64,000 bases of DNA from Sordariomycetes sp. S80-01Y (GCA_037042185.1 JAXQJY010000033.1:1798001-1862000), one strand, 5' to 3'; counted from the first letter of the stretch, positions 9,632 to 22,606 are shown. Made by a program: numbers and translations. The notes: generated by a model from the letters alone, not told the origin.

Positions 9632-10722
9632 TCGCAGCCTTATAGGACTTGCAGCCTGGAGGACTGGGGAAGGGAGAGGGCAGGGTACCCTTAAGGTAAG
9701 GCCAAAGTGAAGGAAAGAGAGTCGCGACTACTGTAGGCAAAGGCCTGGAAAGGGACAAGGAAGTCACACCCATGACCCGACTGACGGAGTGCACCTCAGT
9801 GCTCTTTGGTGCAGTGCAATGCAGTGCAGCGCAGCGCAGGTCGAGGTGGAGTGCAGCCACCCCGGTGTAAGACGCGAGTTAGGCGTTAGGCATTCTGAGG
9901 GCGGCGCCCGGAAGGGTTCACCTCGAGTTCACGGGACCCCGTGCGCTCGCCCGCCAGTCCCCACCGGCCCGGGAGTGCGAGCGCCAGAGCCAGAGCCAGC
10001 GCCAGCGTCAGTGTCAGTGCCAATGCCCAGTGCCAATGCCCAGCGACCAGCGACCCATCGAACATCAGCGGAGCGGAGCGCCGTGCAGGACAAGTGCATG
10101 GGAAGGGGAAAATGTGTGGAGGGATGGGCGTGGGAAAGGCGTCCGAGTCGCCAATCGGTCGCCGGCTGGCCGTGACTAACTGGTCTGCTGCCCTGGAGCC
10201 CTGGAGACCCAGAGTTCCTCACGTCATGCCGCTACGGAGCACCGCAGGAGGACCGCAGGAGCACTGCAGTGCTGGCCGAGGTGAGAACCGAAAAGGCGGG
10301 ATCTGGGTGTCAAAGCGTCTTTGCGCAAAGGTGGCGCAGGGCTGATAGGGCGGAGGCTGGAGGGTTGAGGCTTGAGGCTTGATATGCAGGTGCAGCAGGT
10401 GCAGCAGGTGCAGGTGCTCTCCGTCGCCCGGCATCACGCAGCGCGCACCACAGAGAAGCCACAGGAGGCCAGGACGGCAGCTCCAAATCTCGGGGGTTGC
10501 CCATTGAGACGCCAAAATGCGACGCATGTGAAGAGCTTGAAACAAACACGAGATTGCAGACCTGCAATGGCTTCTCCCGCCCATCGAACCAGCGCCGGAT
10601 GGTTGGTTTGCTGGTGCCGGCCAGCAATTTCGATGGCGCAGCGTCTGTGGCTAGCGAGCATCTGTTGCTGCTCAGGTCGCCAGAGGGGCAGGGGGGCGTG
10701 TGCATACGTGGGATGTGCTCTC

Positions 10723-10748
10723 TGCCAGGTGCCAGGTGCCAGGTGCCG
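10723..10748. repeat. 7-nt tandem repeat (CCAGGTG)
   Basis: About three and a half copies of TGCCAGG/CCAGGTG head to tail in the long gene-free region. They are nearly perfect. Confidence 0.7.
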
Positions 10749-11251
10749 TGTACCATCCGGCGGCAGTAGCTTTCCCTCAATCGCTTTCGGGAACGGCGTG
10801 AAGAGTCACGCCTGACTGATGGGCTGGCGAGCACTGCTCGAGTCGGCGTCGCGTTACACCTGCTCTGCCGCAACTTGGTCGTCCCAAATCTAGTACTGGA
10901 CTATCCCTCCCACGGAAGGGACCCACCCAATAGCAATGGTTGCCTGGAGCTGCCACCGGCAGTAACACCAGAGAGCAGTGACCTCACTGCCCGTGACAGC
11001 CACCATCACCTCGCAGCTGTCAGTTTAAGCTGTCTTTCTGCTGCCAGTGCAGTCCAAAGGAAGGCCGCCTGCAGAGCTATTGGGACGCGCACCGCTGCTC
11101 GGGAGTCGGGCTTGGAACCCAGTCGCCGTCATCAACCCGCGTCATGGCGACCGTCGCAGAGATCAGGAGTCTCCGATCTGATATGCATCCAATTGACTGC
11201 ATCTACACGGCCAAATGCTGACAGCGCGCAGACGTACTCAGACTACCTGAG

Positions 11252-11288
11252 GTAGGGAAGAGGGGGGATGGGGGGGGATGGGGGGGGC
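11252..11288 (+). other. G-run tract with quadruplex-forming potential
   Basis: A GGG is followed after four bases by runs of six, eight and eight G separated by AT dinucleotides, then CCC. Four or more G-runs with short loops meet the usual sequence rule for an intramolecular G-quadruplex on the + strand. It lies about 1.95 kb upstream of the small Cys/His-rich gene. Confidence 0.6.
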
Positions 11289-14002
11289 CCTGACGGCCTC
11301 TTAGGGCTGTGCCTCTGCAGACGCCCCTCCTTGACTTGACCGATGGCCCAGCGCTCGCGAGACTGCAACGCTGCAACACGATCGAGTCCTCCACCACCCC
11401 CAAAAGCTTCTTTTGCACGCTCTGCGAAGCAGCCGTGAAAGCAATGGCGCTCGACGTCAGATTCCTCGGCAGTCTTCGACCTGCGCAGTGCAAGTCTGAG
11501 ACACGCAGCCCTACCGCCCCTTTCCTCGATGCCCCTCCATCCGCTCGGGGAAAAGTGATCTGAGACGGGGCTCGATGTGGTGTGGCCGGTGATTTTGGCC
11601 TGTTCAAGTCCCTTCTGCCGCACGCAAACTCGGCTCTCGATCCGTCTGATTGCGGTGGCGACCGGCCTGTCACCGGGGGTTTCTAAATGACCTCCGGCCG
11701 GTTTCTCGGATCTGTGGGCTGTCGAGAGCCACCGGGTCTTGTCGACCCTGTAAAGGTTGCCCGCCTTAATTTTCTCCGGCAATTGAGCATCGAGGAACTG
11801 TTTCGACTGCCCATCACTGCTGGAACCAACCATCAGGTGAGAAAGGGGGGGGCAGATGACCGCGGTCTTGGGTGCTGCCTACTACTTGGCACAGGGAGGT
11901 GCGTCGGGCGAACCAGGGCGTCGGGGGCCGTTTCTGCACGCCAGACCACCTCACGTGGCCTATGAGCGAACGTCCTGACTTGATTGGGATTCACATGAAG
12001 GGTGGGAGCATTATCTGCCTTGACTATTGCCATTCGCCATCAGCCCCCAAACCCGTCGATCTGGGGATGGCGTCCCGGCCCCGACCGAACAGGTCCATGC
12101 CATGAATAGAACTCCCGTGCCACCACCACCCTCACCCGCCTCAACCCAAATCCCAAGCCGAGGAAGCCAGGCGCTCGTTGCAGTCAGGCAGCCGCTTCTG
12201 TCTCAGCTGCGGCGTCCCTGGGCCTATGCGATCGGGCTGGTCGCACCGCGTCCAGGCACGTCGCTCTTCGTAATGTTCAACGCAGGGACCGGGCGTGACG
12301 CAGAGGCTGAGACTCTTGGACGACCTTCTTGCAACCCTCGAATCCGAGCTGCACGCCGGTACACCAAGACCTACTGACAAACACGGGTCGAGTTCAGCTC
12401 TTCAATGTGAGTGGCTGTCTGCTGGCATGCGAATCTCCCATGTCGTGGCCGTCTCGTCGTATGGATTGTCAACCGCGGCAAGCTGACAGGGGCGCGTCTG
12501 CATTGGTGTGACGCTCCATAACCAGCTTCCACAAACTCAGATCGATGGTACGTCCAACGTTTACCCGAGGCGACTGATTCTGAGCAGATTGAGGCTTCGG
12601 ACCTGGAAAACTGACACATTACCGGTCGTCGTCGTCGCTGGACGTGTTGCATCGTGGGGGCCGGGGTGGTGATAGAGGACCACCGTGGGCACAAGCCAGC
12701 GAGTCTTGCTGAGAACAGCATCGCTGATGTTCCGAGTACTCTGCACTCCCTGGGCTCGCGATGCGCGCGAGGTGTCCAAGAATAGGTCTGAGCGAGCTGT
12801 GGAAGACACCCTTCCCCGGCCAATCTGATGCTCTGGACCTGGGAAAAGCTGCGCGCGTAGGCCAATCGCAGCTGCAGCTTTTTCCTGCCGCTTGCTGTCG
12901 AGATGACTCCTCAGTGACCGCAGAGACCTCGCTCAATATCATCGTCCTGCCCGAAGCCACGGCTCTGTTGTCTCTGCTGGACCCTGCGAGGACTCCAATA
13001 TGCCCATCAGCAAGTGACCTCATAGGCTCACGTCCGGTTCAGCCTTGTGCTAAGGAGCCTCCACTGTGGGGTGGGATATATGCGTGCCATTTGCCATGCT
13101 GCAGGGCCCCTCCGTCTCGTGCAGCAATGAATCTCAGCAATGGCAGCAGAACTGCCCGGCATCAGCCAATCCCCAGCCTCAGCCGCTGACTGCGCCTCAA
13201 CCCTCCGGGGAGTGGCTTCCCACCGCGCCGGAGTCGCCGGCGGACGCCGTTGAAGCCTCGCTGGGCCATGTCCTAATCTGGCACCGAGTCGGTCAGCGCT
13301 GCTGTCATCTCATACCGCTGCTTCAACTTGGGACCTCGTCGACCACGACCAGCTCCCACCGGGCTATCTTTGAATGCAGAGGCTTCCCGTCTTAGTCTCT
13401 AGGCCCAGCGCGCACTCCCTGGTCTACGGCCCACCCAGTGGTGCTGGTACTGCACTTTTGCCCCGAAGACTCACTCCCCGTCCGCCCTCCGCTCGCCTTA
13501 CCTTCGTACATGCGAACCACGCACGCCCCCTTCCCGTCAACTGCATCAGACTTCCGTCGCTGCGCCCTTGAGAGATGTGCCCAGTTCTAGTTAGCTTCTT
13601 ACGCCATCTCCACCGCCACGCTTGGGCCGACGGCTACTGCCTGCGCGCGCGCCCGCCGCAAGACCTCAGACCATGATGCTGTACTCGTCCTCTTGACGCG
13701 GGAGATGCTCAACCATGCCAAGCAAGAGCTGGATTCACGGCGCTGTATGGAGGCTTCCGCGAAACTCTCGTCACTCCTTTTCCCACACAGGCATCACTAC
13801 GCTTTCTCAGTGGAGGCCTCTGGCATCATCTTTCACCTTCCATTCACTACTGCCGCCCATCCTTCGACGGGCGGATGACTCTATCACGTACTGCAAGTGC
13901 AACAAAGGTGGAAGCAACATCATTGACACCTCCAGGAACAACCCGCAAAGAACACGGCTGCCTTCGCGGCCCTGATCACTCCCGCCGGAGCTGCGCATCT
14001 CC

Positions 14003-14024
14003 TCCCAGCCCAGCCCAGCCCAGC
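14003..14024 (+). repeat. 5-nt tandem repeat (CCCAG)
   Basis: Four perfect copies of CCCAG followed by a partial one, in the probable 3' flank of pom1. Confidence 0.75.
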
Positions 14025-14519
14025 CTATCACCGTCTAATACACCGTTGCGCCCTTGCTCGGCACCGGTGATGTTCATGTCGTCGAGGTATAAATATTCCC
14101 TGCATCCTGTCCTCCGCGTTTTCCCGGCTGGCCCGTGGCCAGACCTGAAAGCCTCGTGCTCTCCCGGGTCGCAACTGGTATGTACGTGGTCCTCGTCGAA
14201 AATGCCAGTCGCAGGAAACAAAGTTGAATGTAATGTCGTTTCGAAGAAGGAAGAAATATCGCAACGCTCGCTCAATGACTTGGTATCTTGGCCTGCGAAT
14301 GATGTTTTGCAAAAATAAAATTCCAAGTCGCAAATGAGTCCACAGAGGGTTTGTGAGGCAATCTGTCCATAACATCCAATGCCACGGTCCTTTCCGTCAA
14401 GACCTTTCCTAGCAAGGGCGCCGTACTACCCAATGACTCACCGCCGTCGTGTCTATATATGTTGTGGTCGAGAAAAATGCCGTGATGGATGTGATTCGCT
14501 CGTCGATCGCCATGTTTGA

Positions 14520-17500
14520 TCACGCTCGCCGGTTCATAGCGGCGGTAGCTCCCGCTGCTGCCAGGTCTTGCTTACCGCTAGCACTGCGCCCGGCTGCTCG
14601 AGGAAGACTGCTGGTTGGGGCGTTGATGCTTCCGGTCGTGCTGTTACTTGTACTCGTTCGCTTCGCGGCACTCGCTGTCGTAGGTGCAGTAGCCCCAGAG
14701 ACTCTCCTCGCAGCGCCAGAGACAGGTTTGTGCGGGCTGGGCCCGGCTCGCACACTAGCCCCGACCTTGGCGCCTATGCTCGGAGGCTCAGGCAGAGGTC
14801 GGGGGGCAGAGACTGTGTTGTGCCTCTTGACCGGCGAGGCCTCTCGCGTCGGCAATCTCGGCGCTGCAGGCGCCTTGATGCCCGTGATGAACTCGTGCCT
14901 GATGGCATCTTCGGGTCTCATACGGCGGTCAGGGTCCCATCGCAGACAGCGAGTTAAGAAGTCGATGAAAGGCTCATCATCACACTTGAGTGCCTGCTGC
15001 AGAGTCTTTGACGAGGGGCGACGGCGGCGGCCCTTTGACGAGACCGTCAACCGGGGTTTGCCCATTGAGTCAAAGAAAAGCTTCTTTCGGGTACTCTTCT
15101 CGATCAGATGCTTCTCGGGCGGACCGAAAACCTCCATGATGCAGGCAAGCTGCTCTTGCTCATTCTCGCCTGGGAAGATGGGAACACCTGTATAAAGCTC
15201 GGCCAAGATGCAACCCACGCTCCACATATCGATGGGCATACCATAAGTCATGCCGAGTATGACCTCCGGTGAACGGTAGAACCGAGATTGGATATAAGTG
15301 TACACCTTCTCGTTTTCGAAACAGCTGGATCCGAAATCAATGACTTTGATTTCCGAGTGCAGCGGGTGCCGAAGAAGGATGTTCTCTGGCTTCAGATCGC
15401 AGTGAATGACCCGCTTCTGCTTCAGGAGGTTGAGAGAGCTGAGAATCTGCTTCGTGAAGCGTCGGATGATTCGAAGCGAAAAGCCGCGGAACGAGTGGGC
15501 TTTGATGAACTCGTACAAGTTCATGTCCAAAAGCTCCGTCGAGATGCACAAATGACCCCGGAAGTAGAAGCTCTGGGTGAAGTTCACCATACTATGTTTG
15601 TTCTGAGGGTCCTGCACCAGTTAGGATCTACTCGCTTTGAGCATTGGGACAAGTACTTACCCATTCACGAAGCTTTTGCAGAATATTGACTTCGACCAGA
15701 GCTTGTTGATGAAAGCGCTTTTTGTTCCGGATGATCTTGACTGCAACGAGCACGCCGAGCTTGTGGTCAATGCATCGAACAACCTGACCAAAACTACCTT
15801 TACCGAGAATATCGACAATTTCGTATCGGAAGGCAAGGTGGTCGCCAGGAACGATATTGTAGTCACCACGCTCATCGTCGTAGCCGAAGTTTGGCTTATC
15901 AGAGTGCAAGTCTCCGATGACTTTTGGGGCCCCCTGAGTGCCACAAAAGAACACATCGTTATAGTCCACGATCTCACCGCGCTCGTATATGTTTAGCATA
16001 GCGATGCGAATAGCCTCATGGGGCCCAACGCGCTCCTTGGGAGTTGCTCGCTTCCGCAACGTATCGATCGTGCGAGCAGCGATCTCGGTCTCTTTGCGGC
16101 GCGAGCCCATCTTTCTCATCTCCTCCTCAGCACCCAAATCGTCCTTGTCAAGCTCGGCTGTCCATTGGTCCAAGTTGCGCATTGCGCTTGACGACGATTT
16201 CGGTTTGAGGAGCTTGTTCATGACCGAATGGTTCCTAGCGGGCGGCATTGTAGACACATCCACACTGTCCTTTTTGCCGCTCCATGCATCGCTCTTGGAA
16301 CGATCGTGTGAACCATGGGTGCTCAAGCTAGCGCCGGAGCTCTTCCGTCTTCTGGACTCGAGATATCCGCCATTCGACTTGACCGGGGGCGTTGGGCTTG
16401 TTTGTTTGGCGCTGGATAAATTGTTCAAGGTTGCCGACACGGGTATGCGAGGTGGCGGCATGTTATCATGACGGGTCGCCGGCATGGGATGCGACCCTGA
16501 GCTCTTCTCCGGCATATCTGTAGAACTAGCAGTGCTACCTTTCGACTTGTCCCTCTTCCAGGTGAGACTAAGCTTTCGTCTAAGTGATGACATCGAAGAA
16601 GGTGTGGCGGGCGTGGCGGGTGCCGCTTGTTCGTCATTGCTGCTTTGCACGGGCGTTGGGGACTTGGGCATTGGTTTCTCTTCTTTTGGTGGCCGAGGTC
16701 CTGCTGGCTTTTGTTGAATCCGCTCATCCAAAGCGCCGGCCATGGTAGCACGATCGCCTCCAGTCTTGGATGGTTTGAGGAAGCTAGAGTCGAATCCCCC
16801 CTTGGGTGCAGAGGAGGACAGGAAGGGTGATATGCTTGGTTTCGGCCCATCGCCCAGCTCCTTGAGGTCGAGCGACGAGTCTGGTGACGAGTTAACTTCA
16901 GGAGGAGTTGGTGTCATATGATGCGTGAGGTGCACCGAACTGCTACTCCTGATGGAAGGAAGTTCCACCGTTTCATCATATTTGTTCTTGGAGAAGAACG
17001 TACTGCGCGACGCCGTCATTGGAGTCGTAGGTGTCTTTGGCAATTGTCGAGACGGCGGCGGGCTCAAGTTTCGATCCACAGCAATGTGTTCCCTAGACGC
17101 ACTTTTATCCAAGTTTGGTATGTTGAGCGGTCCGAGGCTGATCGGAGGTAGACTCAGGGGTTGCAAGTTCTTTTTACTAGCAGGCGTCCCAGGCTTCTCG
17201 CTCTCCTGATTTGCCGGAGCCATGGATGAGCTTTGCCGAGCACTTGTTTTGCGTTGGCCCTTGGTGGGCTCGGGATGAACAGGCATTGAGATACTCCCTG
17301 TTGAGTTACTGTGAATACTAGTCGCGTCAAGACCATTCAGTCCCGACTTTTTCTTCTCCACGAAGAGCGCCTCTGCCGGCGAGCCCTTTGGCGAATCGTA
17401 AGCCTTAGGTATTGCCGGTACTGGTGGCACCTCTTCACCCTCTTCCGTTGGTCCAGATTGGTGGGTAGTGTTGTTCTTAGGCGCTGGTAGTCGTGAGGTG

Positions 17501-18917
17501 GATGAAGACTGAGGAACCCGAGGTTGTGTGGATCCGGTTGAGGTCCGCACTGTGTTGTAGCTCGTATTCGACGCGATTGAGAGACCTGAACTGTACGACT
17601 TGCGATTGCTGATATCGGGGGTCGTTCGTGCTGAGGAAGGTGTGCCTGAGGTCCTCCTCGGGATCATTGATGGAGATCTAGATTCAGCACGCGTGTCCAT
17701 TGATACAGGTGGGGGCGGCGGAACATTGATTATCTGGTTCAAGCTCTGGGACGTAGGCATGGTAGACATGCGTTTCGCCCTCCTGGTGTCGGTGGGGCTG
17801 ATCGTCCTAGCTCCAAGACCAGTAGCATGAGAGGCATGGTGGCCTCCTGGCATCATGGAAGCACGCTTGCTTCCAGTCGAGGACGGTGTCGAGCCCCTGG
17901 CCCCGCCACGTGGTGACCGAGGGGCTAACGTCGACAGGCGATTTGGCTCAGGAGCGAGGGTGTCACCGGCAGATAGGTTTGCCTGATGCGGTCGAGGTGG
18001 TGGTTGCACTGATTTCGCCTTTGCAGTCCTCGGATTACCCAGGAAACGATTGGATTCGCCGGACTGTAGATCAACCGACGTCCTTGTCGGATCACCACCC
18101 CTCTCTGCCATTAAACTTGGTCGTCGCCTTTGGCTGCTGGCGAAGGTCTCTCCCGCGTCGCCCATCACGCCGGGTCCGATGGACTTGCGGGGTGCCTTAC
18201 CACCGCCCATACCTGGGTTCGAGACGGGGGGGTAATGGCTTTGCCGACGACCATTTCGCATGGCTGCGGGAGCTGCAGGCGGATCCATGGGGGTATTCGA
18301 CGTGTGGTTGAAGGACGAAACGCTGGGCTGACGGCTTGATGTACTTGGTCGACGCAATATCGAGCCTGAGCGACTTGTCCGACTCGTAGTGGCGGGCGCG
18401 GCGACCCGAGAAGTGCCACCGATGGGTTGCGTGACGTTCTGCCTGTCCTGCATCTTCCTGTCTGCCATATCCTGTGACTCCAATATGCTTCCTGTACCAG
18501 TCGGCGACGGGAATTGAGTCAGGGTGAACTCTGTAGACGCGGATTCAATACTCGTCTGCAGGTCATCGAAGCTCACTGATGGCAGGAAATCGTGGGATCC
18601 ATTCGATTGATTGGGAGGTTTCGCGATCTCCCCATTCCTCCCGAAAGAGAAGAGCGAGTGGTTCTTCGACGTCGGTGCGCTCAGCATTGGGACGTTCGAT
18701 GACGAGGCGGTGTTGCTGTGCAGGGGTAACGGCGGTGGGATGTTGGAAGGGCCTCTCTGCCTGCAAGTGCGTTAGCTCGACAATGAACCTCTGCGAGGCC
18801 GTGATGACAGCTATGCTGTGACGCAAAGACTGCCAGCTTCGAGAGCGGTACCTACCTTCGAACAGGAGAGTGAGATGCCGGTCGAGCCTCAGCCGGCGCC
18901 TGGTGCTCCTCGTGCAT
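14520..18917 (-). CDS. pom1: DYRK-family protein kinase, Pom1 type
   Basis: 1417 residues from three exons: 18917-18856, 18760-15661 and 15611-14520. Introns 18855-18761 (95 nt) and 15660-15612 (49 nt) have GT-AG borders, and the joined frame is open. The short first exon gives MHEEHQAPAE and joins to RRQRGPSN. About 950 residues of Ser/Pro/Arg-rich disordered sequence precede a DYRK homology segment and the kinase domain (about 1000-1297). Visible motifs: GKGSFGQV (1007-1014), VAVK lysine 1029, HCDLKPEN (1124-1131), DFG (1146-1148), and activation loop YTY (1158-1160) with the DYRK signature SRFYRSPEVILG. In fission yeast Pom1 marks cell ends, controls division-plane placement and mitotic entry, and autophosphorylates the loop tyrosine during synthesis. 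The second intron interrupts the catalytic domain just after LQKLREW. A Ser/Thr/Ala-rich tail follows the kinase domain. Confidence 0.93.
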
Positions 18918-21018
18918 GGAGTCTGGGAAAGCGAGCCCTCGGGACCTGCTCTGCGACTCAGCCCGGGTCTATTGGCCCGTCGATGAAGCCGTCGAAAGAA
19001 GTCGTGTACGAAATAGCAGAGGAGCTTCGAAAGCCTCAGTCCTGCCAGGGAGCTGAGTGCATGCGGAGGGCTACCTCATTCCGGGCACGGAGGGTCGAGG
19101 ATGGGAGGCGTCTGGAGGGTCGATGCAGAGGCAAGTTACGGATTGGCCGCAACGCAGCAGAAGCTTTTGATGCTTGTGCTTGTGAGACTCGAGCGGCAGG
19201 GCAGTCGATGCGGCCTGGCGGGCTGTAAGGGTCGAGCTGGTGACGTGCCTCTAGCACGATTGGCGATGGAATGGCTTGTTTTTCATCAGGAGGCAGCAAT
19301 GCGCTTCTCACTCTGAGCAACGACCGAAATCACCAGCCAGTCGTGTCGTTGCGGGCGGAGGGCCAAGCTTCCAGGGGCAGGTGGGCCAAGCCTGAGGCCA
19401 CTGCCAGTGGCACTACAGTGGCAGCGAGCTACCCACCACTGGCCGCGCCCAACCCAACTGCTCTACCGGTGGTGGTTGCCGTTGGCGACGCCCGCCCTTG
19501 TCAGTTGCGGAAGGAACCCGACAATGCGTACCTTGCCACCAGCAATGGGTGCGATACTACATGTTGAGGATGTCTCCTCTCGAGCCGACTGCCTTATCAA
19601 TTAAAGCTCTGTTATCTCAGTGCCTCTTTTTTGCCTGAGTATCAACCAGCAAGTCACGAAAGGCAGCTTATGATCTTTGATTCTATATTCTGACTACATG
19701 AGGGGCATTCAAACACTCTATTTTGCGTGGCTTCGCCTTCACGGTCGGGCTCAACAGACGACTGTCCTCCCACGAGAGAGCGCCGTAACGGAAATGAGGC
19801 TCCTTTCCTACCCACCGCCACACGGATAGCAAATGACACGAGCATCAGCGACGCGCAATGAAACGCATCACGTCTTCACACTAGTGATTCTATTAAAATC
19901 GAAGGTGTAATTTTAATTCATTCGTAAATAACAAAACAATTTACCCCAAGATACCCCCAGGTGTTCGTGGCTTCCTTGTCCCGACGCGAAGTGTGCTGGA
20001 GACTTCAAGGAGTAATCGTGAGCTTGAGCTTGCCATTGGCCGTGGCCGTTCACCTCCCACTCACTATTTCTGACAAGTGCCTTGCAGGTTACATAAATGT
20101 TTCCCTTATTGAAACGGCAATCACAATCGCATGCGCCAGACGCGTTCGGCTATGGGCGTCTCCAGGAAAGGAGATCCTGCAGCAGGGGTCCGCGTCAGGT
20201 TCAAAAAGCTCCGCCCAATCAGCTGGCGTGAGGCATTGTTTTGCTCGTTGCCAGTTGCTGTAGCAAGGGACGAGGGTCATGCTCGACGCAACAAGGGAAC
20301 TTGACAGAGGTTGCATTTCTTTAGAATCATAATTAGAAGTAATCCCTGGCATGCAAACCTGTAGCTACAGCACACAACCTACCTTCCGGGTCTATCGATT
20401 GTTCAACAGCCGTGTCGCCCCCGTATTCTGTTCGGAGAGCGTACCGAACTGTGACGCCGATCGATCCCATCTTGTCTACATGGCCGCAACAACCCGATGA
20501 TTCAGAAGAACGCATGGGTTATAAACATTTAAGCTGATGTAGATAGACGAGTCGGTTGGATTATTCAGATAATACACTGTATCCGTCGAGTCAATGGGTG
20601 AGGGAGAAGCGTAGGGTAGCCGGTCTACTGCCAGTAGTGACGCGAGATAACACGGGCGACAAGTCACGTGTGCGGTCAAGTCAATGGTAACACGCAACAG
20701 CTTCATGTTGAACAGAGCGGCTTCGATGTGGCTGCCGTGTTATAATCGCGACAATACAAGGACAAGTATGCTCCTAGGTCTTTTTCTATGGATATCTACA
20801 AGTCTATTACGATACTCCCGGCCGAATGTGGCGTCTGGACCCTGACCCCCGCCGGTCCCTGAACGGCCTAGCGTCCGAGGTGCAGGTGATGTCAGTGCTG
20901 CCGCAACTTCACATGCCTCGGATCGATATCTGGCTGGCAACGACCGCACCCAGCCAGCATCCTCCACGGCCTCAACGAGCATCGCACGCGCCGATTTGCG
21001 CGCACCGGGAATCCAAAC
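18918..21018. other. Divergent intergenic region between pom1 and the peroxin gene
   Basis: 2.1 kb containing both promoters. No coding region is supported. A short AT-rich patch (about 19875-19950, T/A runs such as AATTTTAATTCATT) contrasts with the GC-rich flanks. The part near pom1 has TGGCAC/CCACTG-type degenerate repeats (about 19380-19450). Confidence 0.5.
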
Positions 21019-22499
21019 ATGGACGATTTCACTACCGAGATGCTGGCAAATAGCCAGGACAATACTGCACAAGCCCAGCCGCAAGTCGACACCGAGCCGA
21101 GCACGCCGCCCCCCAAGTCTGGCTGGCGGGGTGGTGTTGCAGCTTTCCGCGAGAAGGCCAGCCTTCAAGATCGCTTGGTAGAGAGGTAGGCATATCGAGG
21201 ATCATAAGCGCAGCGGAGTAGCCGGCTAACAATGGCAACCAAAGGCTTCTGCAGCAAGTGATTCCAGCCGATGATACCGGCACCGATGTCCCAATCAACT
21301 CCGACGACAAGGCGACCGCCTTTGCACAGCGCCCCAACTTCAACATCACGACCATGTCCAACAACTTTCGCCGCTTCAATGCACGGATAGGAGTCGTCTT
21401 CAAATTCCAGTCGCGCGTCATCCGCATTCTCTCTTGGCGGCAACCATCTCAGACGATGTCCCTCCTCGCCGTCTACACCTTCGTTTGTCTCGATCCCTAC
21501 CTCATCTGCGTCTTGCCGATAGCTATACTGGTGCTGGGAGTCTTGATTCCGGGGTTTCTGGCTCGGCATCCCGCGCCCCCAAAGGGCACATTGTCCAGTG
21601 AGCAGGGCGTCGGGTACTCGCCGGGGGGACCGCCTCTTGCGCCCGCAGCCACGGTTCGGCCGGTCAAAGAGCTGAGCAAAGACTTCTTCCGCAATATGCG
21701 CGACCTACAAAACAGTATGGACGACTTCAGCAACGCGCATGATCAGATTGTATCGTTGGTTTTGCCCGTGACCAACTTCAGCAATGAAGCGTTGTCCTCG
21801 GCAGTGTTTCTATTCTTAGTTGCTGGGGGCATCTTCATGACTGTATCTGCACATTTACTACCTTGGAGACTCATCGTGCTGATCGGAGGATGGGCTATGA
21901 TTGTCACGGGGCATCCGAGCATAGCCCGTCTACTGGCTGCGACGCACCAAGAGCACGTTCAGCCACATGAAAAGGACGCCAAGTCGTGGCTCGACAACTG
22001 GATAAGTAACGACGTTATCCTTGATTCTGCCCCGGAGACCAGGGAAGTGGAAGTATTCGAGTTGCAGAAGATATCTGACGCTGGAGAGTGGGAACCATGG
22101 CTATTTACCCCGTCACCATATGATCCTCTGTCGCACGCTCGCATCTCAGGAAACCGACCGCAAGGCACGCGCTTCTTCGAGGATGTGATGCCCCCTAATG
22201 GCTGGGAATGGAGTGAGAAGAAGTGGGCGCTTGATCTCTGGAGTCGTGAATGGGTAGAGGAGCGCATCATCACCGGTGTAGAGGTGGAAACAGAAGGCGA
22301 GCGTTGGGTTTACGACATGTACGATGAGCGGGAGGAACAAGTTGGAGTCATTGAAGCCCCCGAGAAGAGGCAGGCGAATATCAATCCACAGCAGACTTGG
22401 GAGGAGGGCGAGGATTCCATAGCAAAAAGGGGAGATTGGCGGCGGCGGAGATGGGTACGCTTGGTGAAGCGGAGAGTGACACCTGCGCAACCGAGATGA
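21019..22499 (+). CDS. Peroxisomal integral membrane peroxin with dysferlin-like domain (Pex24/Pex28-30 family)
   Basis: 473 residues from exons 21019-21185 and 21245-22499. Intron 21186-21244 (59 nt) contains CTAAC near its end. The N-terminus MDDFTTEMLAN leads into a conserved amphipathic part. Hydrophobic segments at about 128-160, 239-260 and 263-278 form the membrane hairpin region. A dysferlin-type domain follows (about 325-410, with WEWSEKKWALDLWSREWVEE and ERWVYDMYDE), and the closing DysF-C-like motif GDWRRRRWVR lies near 452-461. Known for the family: these peroxins sit in the peroxisome or ER membrane and control peroxisome number and size and ER-peroxisome contacts. I cannot say by eye which yeast member (Pex28, 29, 30, 31, 32) is the closest. 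It converges with sfm1, with only 107 bases between the stop codons. Confidence 0.9.
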
Positions 22500-22606
22500 T
22501 GGTAGCCGTATAGAATATTGCAAACCTCCTCTTGATTGTTAAATTGCCATACGTGTCTAGCGTCTATCAGGCGCTAGCGGTTATACTTGATGGTGGAAAG
22601 CTTGAC

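Larger units (their letters stand above)
9632..14519. other. 4.9-kb GC-rich gene-free region upstream of the small Cys/His-rich gene
   Basis: No ORF here shows family motifs, splice signals or coding bias on either strand. It carries many short degenerate repeats (GTGCA/GCGCA at about 9817-9842, CCAGAG/CCAGCG at about 9966-10040, GCAGGT at about 10389-10412), a G-run tract, and C-rich segments. The right end, up to 14519, probably includes the 3' UTR of pom1. It may be an extended promoter of the 76-residue gene or may contain non-coding transcripts (inference). Confidence 0.5.

Noticed and set aside
14086-14096. TATAAATATT on the + strand near 14.09 kb
   Set aside because: It looks like a TATA box, but no coding region follows on the + strand. 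It lies in the probable 3' flank of pom1.
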